Source of the DNA: Roridomyces roridus
Taxonomy: Eukaryota; Basidiomycota; Agaricomycetes; Agaricales; Mycenaceae
Assembly: GCA_029378245.1 (NCBI GenBank)
Contig: JARKIF010000128.1
Location: 32,388 to 96,387, forward strand
Length of the DNA: 64,000 bases
Direction of reading: 5' to 3'
Part shown: positions 11,738-22,486 of the stretch, one piece after another
Layout of the letters: each line of letters begins with the position of its first letter
Position numbering within the stretch: position 1 is the stretch's first letter
Translations under genes and position numbers: made by a program
The notes under the pieces: model-generated
Database searches by the model: none
What the model was told of the DNA's origin: nothing
Seen by the model: the letters and a program-made list of their open reading frames with translations, nothing else

Positions 11738-12438
11738 TCATTCCAACTTCTCTAACTCTTCCAGACGCGCTAGGACCACGTCCTTACTCGTCTCTTCGAT
11801 CTCCCCTGCCAGGAAAATCTCGTCTAGGATGGCGTAGACCTGCAGCGCGAATGTAATGGGCGAAGAATGGAGGGAGGAGGGAACACACCTTGTAGAAGTT
11901 GAAGACGAGATCCAGCTCGCATACGTTGTCGAAGAAAGTATCTGCGGCTGCAATGAGTATCATGTGCGGGGAAAGAAAGACAGCCCGGCGCACCTAGCAC
12001 CTCGACGAAGAAATGTATCGCCTCAAGGTATGCCAATTCGTTATCGTTTGCGTCGACGCAGAGGCAGAAGAAAAGGCCGGCGTAGCGCCGGTAGACGACT
12101 TTGTAGTTCCTGAACTACGTTCCGAGCTGGATGAGAATCCGCGGCGCCGAATAGGTACGCACCTCGACAAAGTTGGACTGGTACTTTTGGTCCCGGGGTG
12201 CGACTAGTCGATGCACCTCTCCACGTAGTCGCACCTAGACAGAAATCGCATGAGGCTCTATTTCCCACTCCATCGGACCACACACCTTCTCGTCATCATC
12301 GTATGGAACGTACCACTTCGAGAGCCTCGTCTTTCCCTGCCGGTTCTGTTCCCGAGTAAGTACACCAGGTTAGTCCCTCGGTGGATTGGAGTAGATTTGA
12401 GATGGACGACGGACTTGGACGAGGATGAACCGAATCAT
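11738..12438 (-). CDS. APS2: AP-2 clathrin adaptor complex, sigma (small) subunit
   Basis: The sigma subunit is a core part of the plasma-membrane AP-2 adaptor that recruits clathrin and binds dileucine cargo signals. Six exons (12438-12415, 12345-12286, 12234-12163, 12114-11994, 11941-11889, 11839-11738) sum to 432 nt, or 143 residues; the family norm is about 142. The whole family pattern is readable: [93 protein letters not shown] and [12 protein letters not shown]. All donors are GT and all acceptors AG, with introns of 48-69 nt. A very secure call. Confidence 0.97.
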
Positions 12439-12580
12439 GCCGGATGAGCGACGGGTGCAAGGTGGGTTGTCGTACGTCAGCCAATCGCGCCGCGATCACT
12501 ACTCGATTTCCATTTTTGGTTTTGATGGTGGAGAGTCAGACACGACCCACGTTTTTCGCTGCATAACATAGCCTCGCGAG

Positions 12581-12682
12581 CCAGGCGTTCTTCGAGAGAT
12601 TATGCTGCGATCAAAATTGCCTTTTTCGGCTGTTTTTGGTGAGTTTGATCGCAGCATATCTCTCTAGAAGTTGAACGCCTGG
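12581..12682. repeat. Long imperfect inverted repeat (hairpin of about 40 bp arms)
   Basis: The left arm begins CCAGGCGTTC and continues to TATGCTGCGATCAAA. The right arm is its near-exact reverse complement, running from TTTGATCGCAGCATA to GAACGCCTGG. Each arm is about 40 bp with a few mismatches, and the loop is about 22 bp with T-runs. It lies alone in the intergenic region. It could be a small foldback element or a transcribed hairpin. Confidence 0.75.
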
Positions 12683-13626
12683 GGCACATCTGTGAGAACA
12701 TCCCCCCATCGAGTCACACCGATTAGATTATTATCACGGCTATCGAGTTCCCTGCTTGTGCCGCATCTTGGCCGCATCGTTTGGGCCTGATCAACTCTCC
12801 CACTCTCCCAGCGGCATGCCTTGGGCATGACTGCACCAGGAGCTCGAGCAAATCTGAGTCCCATCTTGCAGTTGAAATTTGGAGAGCTGGTCTGCCGAAG
12901 TACGTAGCAGGATCAGGAATAAAAATAAAAATAGCTTTCCGTGCGAGAACCAAAAGTACATGAGAGTCGGCGCAGTTGACCGGCCACCATTTAAAATCTC
13001 AAGCCGCTCATAAGTACCCAGCTATGTAGGCTCATGTATGCCAGAGGCAGAGAGAGAGCCGACTGGACTTTGCCCGTGCCCTGGATGCCGTTGTCAGCCG
13101 CAAGTCGTACGGAGATAATCTGACAGATGTGACGCGATGGGGGTGGGTCTCGGCTCAAGTGCACCAGACGTTCTAGGAAGTCTCCGTCCATCAAATAAAC
13201 GCCGAGGAGACCGGAATTTCCTAAAACGGCTGGATATCGAGACTAGCATAACATAGAGCTTTGGCAAACGAAATTCGATGTGAGTGCTGGTCCATTTTTA
13301 ATGTATCTCGGTGCCGGCCGTGGCGCTGGCGATCTCCCTGCACGTTTGCGTGCACTTTGTAGATCAGTAGCCCACGGAAATTACACGGAAATGGAAAATA
13401 AACCCTCGCGAGCTGATTGTGTGCAGTAGTAAGCAGTAGTAAGCACAAGGACGGAGAGGGCTATCCAATGCCGAAGATGCGGCTGCTCTCGGGCTGACAA
13501 GTGACTCAATACTGACGCACGGACTTGACGCAGAGTCCGCTCGACTCCGTCGGAATGTCGAGACGGTTCTCCGAATCTCCATCATCTCGGTGATCTACAT
13601 TACATCCGCGATCGGAAAGATGAGCC

Positions 13627-13634
13627 ATATATAT
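13627..13634 (+). promoter_or_regulatory. TATA-like box of the MFS gene
   Basis: TATATATT about 60 bp upstream of the transporter ATG at 13690, followed by a pyrimidine-rich leader. Confidence 0.45.
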
Positions 13635-13689
13635 TTCGGCGCTGTCTCCGAAGACCTTCGATCTCTTGTTTCCTCACACCACTACTGTC

Positions 13690-15769
13690 ATGTCCACGAC
13701 GGACTCGACGATCGCGACGCTCGAAGCAGGCCCGGACCCAGCCTACGAGAAACAGGAACATGAACAACAATCCGACGAATACCTCGTCTCAACACTGGAC
13801 CCTTCAGAAGACCCACTTTGCTTCTCCGCGCTCAGAAAATGGACGGCGGTGGTGACAATATGTCTGGGCTCGTTTTGCGTGACGTGCGCGTCGTCGGTGG
13901 TGTGTGGCACACCCTTTCTTTGACTTGGAACAATGAAAGAGCTCGCGAGCAGGCATCGTTCACAGAAAAACCCATGGCGGCTGAATTCCACGTCTCCCGC
14001 GAGTCGACGATCCTCTTAATCAGTCTGTTTGTTCTGGGGCTTGGCTTTGGTGAGTCCTTGGTTAAACGGCAAGCTATGGGATTGTCGCTAACAAGAATCT
14101 CTGTAGGTCCGCTGATCACCGGCCCTTTCTCCGAGGTGCGTTAGCGAATCGCCACCAACCCTGCATTCCCAACTAACCACTTACGCTAGGTCTACGGCCG
14201 AGCCATCATCTACCGCATCTCCTACATCTTCCTCGTCATATTCTCCTTCCCCGTTGTCTTTGCGCCGAATTTAGGTGCCTACTGGTTTCAATCGACTTCT
14301 CGTTTGGTTGACTGACATCATTGCAGGCGTCATACTATCATTCCGATTTCTCCTTGGCTTCGCCGGCGCTTCTTTCCTCAGCGTAGCGGGCGGAAGCGTC
14401 GCAGACATGTTTGCGGGATCTCAAGTCGCTACGTGCGTTCTCTTCTTCTCCACGTGCATCTCTCTCATATTTCTGTAGACCCATGGCCGTGTATACCCTG
14501 TCTCCCGTACGTACTGTTTCTGATCACCGTGGTTTGCTCTGAACTCTTCTTTAGTTCTTGGGTCCGGTGTTCGGTCCGTTAATTGGTGGATACATAAACC
14601 AGGTTAGTCCCATCACGAGCTCAAGGGAATCAAACTGAACTCCGCATAGAACCTGTACTGGCGCTGGACCTGGCGCATCTTCATAATATGGACATTCGCT
14701 CAACTGGTGGCGATTTTCATGGTGCGTGAATCCGAAAACTCCTTTGGTTGCGTAACTGAGATGAATACAGTTCATACCGGAATCGTACGCCCCTGTTCTG
14801 TTAAAACGGAAAGCCCAAAGGTTGGCAATATTTCTTCTTTCCACAGAAAATTGAACTAAATCAACCTGCAGACTACGCAAAGAAACGGGAGACGAACGGT
14901 ATTGGGCCCCACTCGACCGCCGAGAAACGAGTTTGAGTAGATCGTTGGTTCTGAGTTGTTACGTCCCGCTGCGTGCGTTCTATTTTCCCTTTCCGCGATT
15001 TCGGCCTAACCTCACCGTTTCCCATAATAGAACTCCTCATCTTTGACCGCATGGCCCTCCTCCTCGACACATGGACCGCCCTCATGCTCGGCATCCTCTA
15101 CCTTATGTTCCAAGCCTTCCCCATAATATTCGAGGACGGGCATCACTTTAACGTGCAGTCGACGGGGTTGTCGTTTATTGGGATTGGGATTGGGATGTTC
15201 CTTGGTTTGGCGACACAGCCGATATGGAACCGGGTATCTGCCAAAGAGGCGGCGAAGCATGGGGGCAAGGCGCCGCCTGAGACGGCGCTTATTATGGGCC
15301 AGGTGGGCGGGATTTTGGTTCCACTAGGTTCGTTTTATTTTCCTTGCATGAAAGTTGAACTAAATACAAACAGCCTTGTACTGGTTCGCATTCACGACAT
15401 ACCCAAAAGTGCACTGGGTCGTACCAATAATCGCGTCGGTACCCTTCGGTACGGGCGTGTTCTTCGTGTTCACCGCGACTTTCACGTACCTCGTCACTGT
15501 GCGCCCCTCCCCTCCCCTCCCCTTCCCGTGCTAAAACATCATTTCAGGCCTACAGACCAATAGCAGCCAGCGCCATGGCATCCAACAGCGCCCTCCGCTC
15601 CTCCTTCGCCGCCGCCTTCCCACTCTTCGCGTCCGCCATGTACCATAGGTTGGGAACCGCGGGCGCGACGGCCCTGTTAGCGGGTTTGGCGACGGTGATG
15701 GCGCCGTTGCCGTTTGTGTTTCGGAAGATTGGGCCGAGGTTGAGGGCTAAGTCGAGGTTTGCTGTGTAG
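13690..15769 (+). CDS. Major facilitator transporter, DHA1 (drug:H+/polyamine) type
   Basis: A predicted plasma-membrane proton antiporter of the fungal DHA1 group, which exports drugs and polyamines; the substrate cannot be told from sequence. The start is the ATG at 13690 (MSTTDSTIATLEAG), after which comes a hydrophilic cytosolic N terminus. Exon 1 ends at 13899 and exon 2 starts at 13953. At least nine more short introns follow. Family landmarks in order: KWTAVVTICLGSFCVT (TM1), STILLISLFVLGLGFG (TM2), YGRAIIYRISYIFLVIFSF (loop 2-3 motif and TM3), LGFAGASFLSVAGGSVADMF (TM4), LGPVFGPLIGGYINQ and YWRWTWRIF (TM5-6 region). The C-terminal half has WTALMLGILYLMF, GLSFIGIGIGMFLGLATQP and APLPFVFRKIGPRLRAKSRFAV. 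Stop at 15767-15769. Confidence 0.9.
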
Positions 15770-16106
15770 TTGCAGCGAGTCTTTGGTGGTGTTACTTAGA
15801 GGAAAAGAGCTCGCAGTTGCGATGACTCAGAATCCGATGTACATTTCTTAGATACCATACCAAATTCGGACTGAATTGCATACATAATTCGAAGGCTACA
15901 GTCATGGACATAGATGGTAGTGAATGAATGACCCCAAGTTCTGGCATACAATCCGAGTCAATCAATGCTGAGAAGGAAACCGCCACACAGGCGGCGGTAC
16001 AGCCATCGTCGATACTGCGGCACTAGGATCGGGAGTGAGACTGAGCTGTGGACCCGGGCCCTCTGGATCTGGATCTTCATCCCTCCGCGACATCCTGGTT
16101 TTATCT
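15770..16106. other. Short intergenic region between convergent genes
   Basis: 3' flanks of the transporter (+) and the unknown gene (-). No feature recognised. Confidence 0.5.
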
Positions 16107-18263
16107 TTACCGGGACGCGGGGGCAGCGTCCTCGAGTTCTATACTCTCATAAGACGAATCCTGGGGTGGGGACTGCGGCGCGGCAAAGAAAGGGTCATCT
16201 TCATCCTCGTCTTCTTCGCCGGAGAGGGTACCGTCCTCTTCGTCGCCATCAAACTCGACGACGTCGCAGCGCTCGTCAAACATCACGGTCTTCCTGCGCT
16301 CACGGCGGCCAGAGAGGCGAGGCCCGTGCATCCTTCTGGATACCAACGATGAGCGGGCAGGAGAGGCAGCAGTGGGCCCGGTGGGGACCGGTATGCGCGA
16401 AGGTGTAGGTGGCACGGGAAACAGTTGGAGGGCTACTATCCGCGACAATTGGTCCAGGCTAGGTGGACGTTGTGAAATTGTCTCTTGAGGGGCGATTCCC
16501 TTGGGATTCAGGAAAATGGTACCTCAAGTCGGGCGAATATTCAACACCTGGTTGAAGTTCACGGTGTTATTTACACTCACCATTCTCTTCGGCCAAGTCA
16601 AAAACTTCAGATATTCGAGTCAGTAGATTGTGCGGGTTTTGCTGGATCTCGTGCTACACAAGGGTTCAAGTTTGATTCAATGCATACTAGAATAATGAAC
16701 GTTGAACTTACATCCCGGACGATGTCGCACCAGTGTTCGAAATGCGTCAAAGCGACCTTGGCATGAGGGGCCTGTTGCAGAATATACTCGTTGATTATTC
16801 GTGAAGGGTTGAAGAGCTGGAACTCATGCATGAGCACATTTCAACACTTCCTTTCCAAGACATACCTCGGGAAGAGGAACAGCATCAGATACAGACGTGC
16901 CCTCCGCATCGAACCATTTCCTCCCCGGAGCAGTTCCCTGGCCCTGCCATGCTGACTGCAGACTCCACAAAAAGGAAGGCGCCCAAGCGCTATGCGGGAC
17001 ATACTCCCGGGAAGGCTTCAACAACTCCGTCGTCGCCGCCAACTGGTTGACTTCGACCCTCCCAAAAAGCCTGCCCCAAATTCCCTCCCCGAGGCTAATC
17101 GTGAACGCATGGATGAAAGTCGTCTGGTTGAGGGGCGTATTATCAAAGAGTGGCGCATCCCCGTGCTTCTGGCGCGCAGGCCCCGTCTGCCAGCGATATT
17201 TGTACCCCGACGCTGCATCCGCTGTCGGTTTGAATGCTAGGTGAAAATGTTCGTTTGACGCGGTGACGACGTCCCGGAAGGTGGCTGTACCCCAGGACCT
17301 GGCTTTTTCGTACCCGGTGACCAAGAGCAGAGACCCGTTGGAGAGTTCGCGGCCCCGAGTCCCGTTGACGTATTTGTACCAGCTTTCGGCGTGCTCGGCT
17401 GCGTACTTTCTCATCGTGCCGAGGTTGATTAGACGTTTTTGGAATGCACCGTGCGGCAGCGCTAGGACTGCTCCGCTGGGTTTGAAAGAGTTGAATATGA
17501 ATGAGCCGCCGGGGAAACTACAAAAACTCGGAATCAGTCGCAAGTCGAGCTTGCTGGTACTTCCAACGCTCACTTGGAGTATCCCGGATCTATCCCATGT
17601 TGAACCGACGAGGAAGAGACATAGTCGCCCGGGTTGACATGCTGGTAAAAGACGTCTACCGGGCTGTAATTCGACAAGGGTATAAACTCCTCCGGGATAT
17701 TTGCGTTGATAGGATTGCCGGCGGCAAGGTAGATGTTGAAAAAGAAGTCGAATATCCCCTCCGGCGTGACTCTGCCTACGTCGCCTATTGCGATGCCCAT
17801 TCTTTGATACTCTTCAGGGAGATTGATTTGAGGAGCCGGGACGTAGAGAGGGAATCCCCGGCCTTGGGGAAGGAGGTGGGTACAATAGTTTCCGCTGTCT
17901 GTGTGAACCTGAGGTTGTGATAAGCTGTAGTTTGGATGAGATGAAGATGAAAGTAACTCAACGGATCCGTGCCTCTGCGGAGCTGGAAGCATATTTTATA
18001 CGATGACAAGTCCCTCCGGAGAAAAACGGACGCACCTTGAGGTGCCACATACGTCGGGGGAGGTGCAGCTATGGGGTGGATATTCATATCACCTAGCACA
18101 TTCATAAACTGAGCTCTGTCAATGGCGAAGCCTGTAGCATTCTGGAACATATGTGGAGGTCTATGTCGCTGAGTCGGGTGCCGTGCAGGAATCAAGTGAG
18201 TTCGCACCTACGAGTATCAAGAGCTGACTCGGTATTCCGCAGGGGACCGTCTAGTTCTTCCAT
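16107..18263 (-). CDS. Conserved-looking hypothetical protein with an acidic C-terminal region
   Basis: I do not recognise a named family. A consistent multi-exon model runs from the ATG at 18263 (MEELDGPLRNTESALDT) to the stop at 16107. Readable blocks in order: FQNATGFAIDRAQFMNVLGD; LYVPAPQINLPEEYQRMGI; IGDVGRVTPEGIFDFFFNIY; YVSSSSVQHG; FPGGSFIFNSFKPSGAVLAL; GAFQKRLINLGTMRKYA; WYKYVNGTRGRELSNGSLLL; VTGYEKARSWGTATF. After an intron come LFNPSRIINEYILQQAPHA and LTHFEHWCDIVRD. The last exon has RRERRKTVMFDERCDVVEF, an Asp/Glu-rich run and Pro-rich linkers. The order of a globular half, a small helical domain and a charged tail suggests a soluble regulatory protein, but that is inference. Several splice junctions are approximate. 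Confidence 0.7.
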
Positions 18264-19038
18264 GGTGCCAAAAAAAGAGAGGGTGGAAGTGCGAGAGAAT
18301 GAATGACGGGCGGTTACTCAGCACTTAGCTCGGCTGTGTAGCCCTGTGCTTGGAGGTTGTCTGTCGTCTGTCAATGTCGGAGCAAATTTAGAATGACTTT
18401 CGCAGAATATCAGACGCTCGACGACGATGACAGGGAATAACATGGTAAGTTGTTGTTTGACGCCGAACTCAAGTCTTAGCGAGCCTCGGGTCGGCGGCGG
18501 AAATCCGAATCTCGAAAGCCCAGCCTGAGTGAAAAGTTGTACAAAGATATTCAATTTGAGGGCGAACCACACAGAGTATAGCGCAGATAGAAATGCAGCC
18601 GAGTCTGAGTTCGAGATGCATGCCAGAACGAACGCATTTGGAGGCTTGGAGCGTACTTAGAGAGAGTCGGGAGCAAGCGCATCGCGGGCGCCGGGCACGT
18701 GTCAATCCGACTCAGACCGTCGCATCAAACGCAAGCAAAAAGCAAGCGGGCCGCGTTACCGTTACGTACTCATGGGCTCTCCAATTCCAGCTGCCAACCG
18801 AAACGAGGACGAGGCCGGGTCTTCTGGCCGGGGCCGCAAGCAGTGAAAGATCCAAATTCGCCGCAAAATTTTGTCGGAAGCCGGTGTGGATTACAGAGTC
18901 GGACGAGGTCCGAGGGTTACTTGTACAAAGTCCTAACCCAGCTGCGAAATACTATGAACGGTGCGTTTTACTTTTCGTTCGTTCCACATCCCCCGCTTAT
19001 TCGCTCAGACACCCTGAGATCTGAGAAAAACGTCGTAT
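18264..19038. other. Intergenic region
   Basis: About 0.8 kb upstream of the hypothetical gene. It contains only short GC-rich frames without recognisable domains; I see no RNA gene. Confidence 0.45.
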
Positions 19039-19230
19039 TCAGGCACGTTGGGCTATGCAAAACATGAATGCTGCCAAGGCGACAAAAAAGACCCAATCCT
19101 CCATGCTGCTCGAAGGGCCGACTGTGTGGTAGAGTCGGAGGATGAGGATGTGGCCGGCCCCAGCGAGTATGTAGGGCCACGCCGTCTGTCGGTATGGTAC
19201 GTCGATGTTGTTGTAATATGGTCTTCTCAT
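19039..19230 (-). CDS. Small predicted membrane protein (63 aa), unidentified
   Basis: A single-exon frame from the ATG at 19230 to TGA at 19039-19041. It begins MRRPYYNNIDVPYRQTAWPY and has two hydrophobic segments, WPYILAGAGHILIL and WVFFVALAAFMFCIAQ, joined by a short polar loop with SSSMED. The basic start and two spans resemble small subunits of mitochondrial or ER membrane complexes, but I cannot name a family. The frame has clean codon use and no competing long frame on the same strand. Its ATG overlaps the possible ATG of the divergent frame at 19229, so one of the two starts is probably wrong. Confidence 0.45.
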   Translation of the reverse strand: MRRPYYNNIDVPYRQTAWPYILAGAGHILILRLYHTVGPSSSMEDWVFFVALAAFMFCIAQRA

Positions 19231-20068
19231 GCTTCACGCCCCACGCAGCAGCGACAATCCTCCGGGAAATTGCGCGTGCTCGCCACAAAATACCCCGGCG
19301 GACTCGGAGGAGGCCCACGAGCAGGCCTTCTCGCCGACGCGATGGACACACCCACCCCTACTTCCGCTGTTTCCTCCCCCGGTCGCATGCTGCGGGCCAG
19401 ATTACCTCGGGCCACGGACCAGAAGCAGGTCCGCAAGTACACCAAGCGCCCGCCTGTCTAAGGACCCCCTCGACAGTGCACCTGCCGTCGACTTGAATGC
19501 ACGGCAAACTGCCTCAGTACAAACGCCAACACTCCCCGTCGTCCCTCGTCGCTCCTATAACGACATGGCAGTACAAACGGACGACCTCCCTCTGGTCGAA
19601 AGCAGCGGACCGATTACTGCCCCTCCTCCTTTGCACGTCGACATGGGAGTCGAGACTGACCTGGCGCCTCTACCAGTCGCTGCAAGCATTGGCAACGTCA
19701 GTAGGGAGGCGACGGGTCGCAACGCTGCGATACAGCCCAGGGCTCCTCCGAAGACGGGTGAAGTGGCCTGGGTGGCGAAGGATCAGGTGCTCGAGGAGGA
19801 TCGGGAAGAGGAGGAGAAGGATGAGGAGAACTCTCTCGCCAGCGAAAGTGAAGCCCAGGGGCGATCTAGAAGTCCTGACCGTCTTCCCCGACATCGACCG
19901 GTACTCGGGTCGGATAACGCGCGGCTTCAAGTCTGTGCGCGTAAGTCCGCGACGTACTACACCACTCCCTCGCGTATGCGGACTCCATCCGAGCGCGCCG
20001 TGTTTACGGGCAGGTGGTCGATGTGCTACTTCGGGATTCTGTCTTACATTCATGAAGACATGCGGTGA
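19229..20068 (+). CDS. Hypothetical low-complexity protein (uncertain model)
   Basis: An open frame of 279 codons rich in Pro, Ala, Ser and, near residue 190, Asp/Glu. It contains a loosely repeated element: SVQTPTLPV, AVQTDDLPL and GVETDLAPL. The Arg/Ser-rich part RSRSPDRLPRHRPV follows. No domain is recognised. The reading before about 19450 is weak, because an alternative frame encodes a basic stretch (LRARLPRATDQKQVRKYTK). The true start or an intron there is uncertain, and the 3' end may continue through an intron past 20068. Confidence 0.35.
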   Translation: MLHAPRSSDNPPGNCACSPQNTPADSEEAHEQAFSPTRWTHPPLLPLFPPPVACCGPDYLGPRTRSRSASTPSARLSKDPLDSAPAVDLNARQTASVQTPTLPVVPRRSYNDMAVQTDDLPLVESSGPITAPPPLHVDMGVETDLAPLPVAASIGNVSREATGRNAAIQPRAPPKTGEVAWVAKDQVLEEDREEEEKDEENSLASESEAQGRSRSPDRLPRHRPVLGSDNARLQVCARKSATYYTTPSRMRTPSERAVFTGRWSMCYFGILSYIHEDMR

Positions 20069-20410
20069 AGGGGAAGAGGCGGGGCCTACCAGGTTCACGG
20101 GCGTGAAGGCGAAGGCGTCAGTCGCCCCTGTGGGTGCTTAGGAAGCCGACTCTGTATCGGTAGTGGCAGACGCGGCACCTGGCGCGGGTACTCCGGACGC
20201 AGGCCCATCGAGAATCGACATTCCTGCGGCATCCACAGCAGGCCGCCCAGTGGGCCCTCTGCCGTGGCTAGCTCGAGCGCGTTGCCAGTGCCACCGGAGC
20301 GACATCGCCAGCGCGGGCTCCCCATCTCGGCGCCGGTAGATATGGGGCAATCGTTCGTGGCAACAAGAAATTCAGCGCCTCCTCCCGATCCCGTCTTGCC
20401 AGCTGTGAAA

Positions 20411-21046
20411 TCACGACCAAAGCGGAGGAAGGCGACCGCCAGGCCGAGGTACCTCAAAAGGAGCTCGAGCGTCAAGCGCGAAGCAGAAGGTTTGGTACTC
20501 AGAGTGAGTAGTCGGCCGCATCTCCTGGGCTTCTCTGATTGGCGTACAGGCATGGATGGGATTAGGGCGAAACATGGGGTAAGGATGGCCGAGAGCGGGT
20601 ATGTGCTCTGGTGGCTCGAGTTCCTTGATGCTGACTCGATGTAGGGCTGCGGTCAAGGCCAAGGCAGTGGGACCCTCCGAAGAAGCAGAGGAAGGCGCCT
20701 CCGGTGGAGGTGCAGGTGGAGCGAGGAGGAGCTGAAGCTGAGACGGGTGGATGAGGGATGTTGTTGGCTCTTCCCGTGGACGTGGAACAAGGCGCAGCTG
20801 ACGCGGGTAGTCTGCTGAGAGGCGAGGAGATGGAGGAGGAGGAGTGGCTGTTGGCGCTTCCGGTAGAGAAGCTGAGCTTGCTCTACTGGAAGCGGGTGTG
20901 TCGCTGATGGACTCGGATGTGAAGGAGGGGCAGGCAGGAGCGCTGCGGATCGGTCGTAGCAACGTAGAGTGAATGGAGTACGTTTCCCATCTTGGGAAGC
21001 CCCTATTTCCGAGATAATTACCATTGATCCGGATGACGTCGGACAA
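20411..21046 (-). CDS. Hypothetical Pro/Ser-rich protein (uncertain model)
   Basis: A 211-codon frame on the minus strand beginning at a TTG, so the real start is probably in an upstream exon or at an internal ATG. The first 40 residues (VIRINGNYLGNRGFPRWETY) look globular. A Pro/Ser/Ala-rich middle follows, then a C-terminal part with ALTAALHRVSIKELEPPEH. No family recognised. It ends tail to tail with, and may overlap, a possible + strand exon near 20264-20644. Confidence 0.35.
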   Translation of the reverse strand: MSDVIRINGNYLGNRGFPRWETYSIHSTLLRPIRSAPACPSFTSESISDTPASSRASSASLPEAPTATPPPPSPRLSADYPRQLRLVPRPREEPTTSLIHPSQLQLLLAPPAPPPEAPSSASSEGPTALALTAALHRVSIKELEPPEHIPALGHPYPMFRPNPIHACTPIREAQEMRPTTHSEYQTFCFALDARAPFEVPRPGGRLPPLWS

Positions 21047-21098
21047 TTAGCTCTTCCCTTTCTCCACCATCTTGCTGGCACCCATTAGACCTAGAACG

Positions 21099-21880
21099 AT
21101 GCCTCAGGTAAGACCTGGCTGCATTCCGCCCCTGCCAACGACCTTATCGCGACGCAGATCACCACGTTGCTATTCGACTGCGACAACACCCTCGTCCTCT
21201 CCGAGGTCCTGGCATTCGAAGCCTGCGCCGAACTCGCCAACGAAATCCTCGCTGAGCAAGGGATAGCCGACCGCTACACCGGGCACGACCTCTTCACCGA
21301 ATTCGTTGGCCAGAACTTCCGCGGGATGATGACCTCGCTGCAGAAGAAATTCGCCTTCGAGCTGCCCCCAGCGGCTTTTGACGCCTACGTAACGCGTGAA
21401 GAGGATCAAGTCATAGGCAAGATCAACGCCGCGCTCGAGCCGTGTGTGGGCGCAGACGAGCAAGTCGCGCGTCTTGCAGCGTCAAATCGATACGAGATGG
21501 CTGTGGTCAGCTCGAGTGCGGGGCGCCGCGTCGAGGCGAGCGTGGATAAAGTCGGGATGGACAAGTATTTCCCCCGCAGCAGGATCTTCAGTGCCGTGAC
21601 GAGTCTCGACAAGCCGACGAGCAAGCCGGACCCCGCCATCTATCTGCATGCGTGCAAAGTCATGGGCAAGCAGCCCGGCGAATGCGTGGCGGTGGAAGAT
21701 AGCAAGAACGGCACGCTCAGCGCCGTTCGAGCTGGTATTCCCACTGTGGGATATGTCGGCAGCTATGAGCCAGAGCAGCAGGAGGAGATGCGCGGCGTGC
21801 TCAAGGCTGCGGGTGCCGACCCCATAATGGCTGATTGGGCGGAATTTCCGACCTGCTTGGAAGCGATAGAGAAGCGGTGA
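21099..21880 (+). CDS. HAD-superfamily hydrolase (phosphatase / beta-phosphoglucomutase-like)
   Basis: A haloacid dehalogenase-fold phosphohydrolase acting on a small phosphorylated metabolite that cannot be specified. Two exons: a tiny first exon 21099-21107 (MPQ), a 50 nt intron, then 21158-21880, giving 243 residues. Motif I is LLFDCDNTL (nucleophile Asp and DxDxT). A helical cap follows (FEACAELANEIL to about residue 100). Motif II is MAVVSSSAGRR, motif III the Lys of KPTSKPDPAIY, and motif IV VAVEDSKNGTLSA. The order and spacing match subfamily I HAD enzymes such as yeast DOG/GPP and bacterial beta-phosphoglucomutase. Cytosolic, with no signal peptide. Confidence 0.9.
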
Positions 21881-22486
21881 CTGACGAGTGTTCTTATAGA
21901 TTGTGAAATGTAATGACATTCTGTGCAGCAGGGCTCGACAAGCGTGACGCGTCCGAGGCCTGACAGTGCGACTCGATATCACGAATTTCTCGGCCTCTAT
22001 GTTCTTGCCAGACTTCGTTGAAGCGATGAGCCAGAAGTGTAGGGGGACGCGCCTTCGATGATTCTGTAGCACCTTTCAACAGTCCGTGTTCCACACAGGA
22101 CAACCAGAACGCGTCTGGGGGGCGGAACGAGTTACGAGTTGCGACGATGATTGCGATGAAATTTGACGTCGCTATTCGCGAACAAAGCCTCAAAACTGGG
22201 GCCAAGATTGCGGACTGTTGCACTCACCAGGAATGCATGTATACCCCATACCCTTCCTTTCTCCACTGATCCTTACGCACAGACCGAGGACGCGACGGGA
22301 TGGCCTGAGCTTGAACGGGACCGTCGAGCTGGATATGGACGCTGGCCGCTCGCTCGTGTGGGATTGGGTGAAACAGGAAGGGGACATGGAAGCGCAAAAT
22401 GGCTGGAAAAGTGGCTGTGGCACGTATTATTAGGACCTCAGCGGAGGACTCGTCCTTCGCCCTCATCCTCAGCCAGTGACTTTTAG
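21881..22486. other. Intergenic region upstream of the GNAT-like gene
   Basis: A 71-codon frame at 22218-22433 (MHVYPIPFLSPLILTHRPRT) is present but has no support as a gene. Otherwise nothing is recognised. Confidence 0.4.

Larger units (their letters stand above)
12439..13689. other. Intergenic region between AP-2 sigma and the MFS transporter
   Basis: About 1.25 kb without a convincing gene. It holds the long inverted repeat at 12581-12682 and, at the right end, the transporter promoter. The two genes are divergent, so both promoters must lie here. Confidence 0.6.

Noticed and set aside
18593..19024. 143-codon + strand frame between the hypothetical genes
   Set aside because: Arg/Ser-rich composition without domain or splice support; treated as intergenic.
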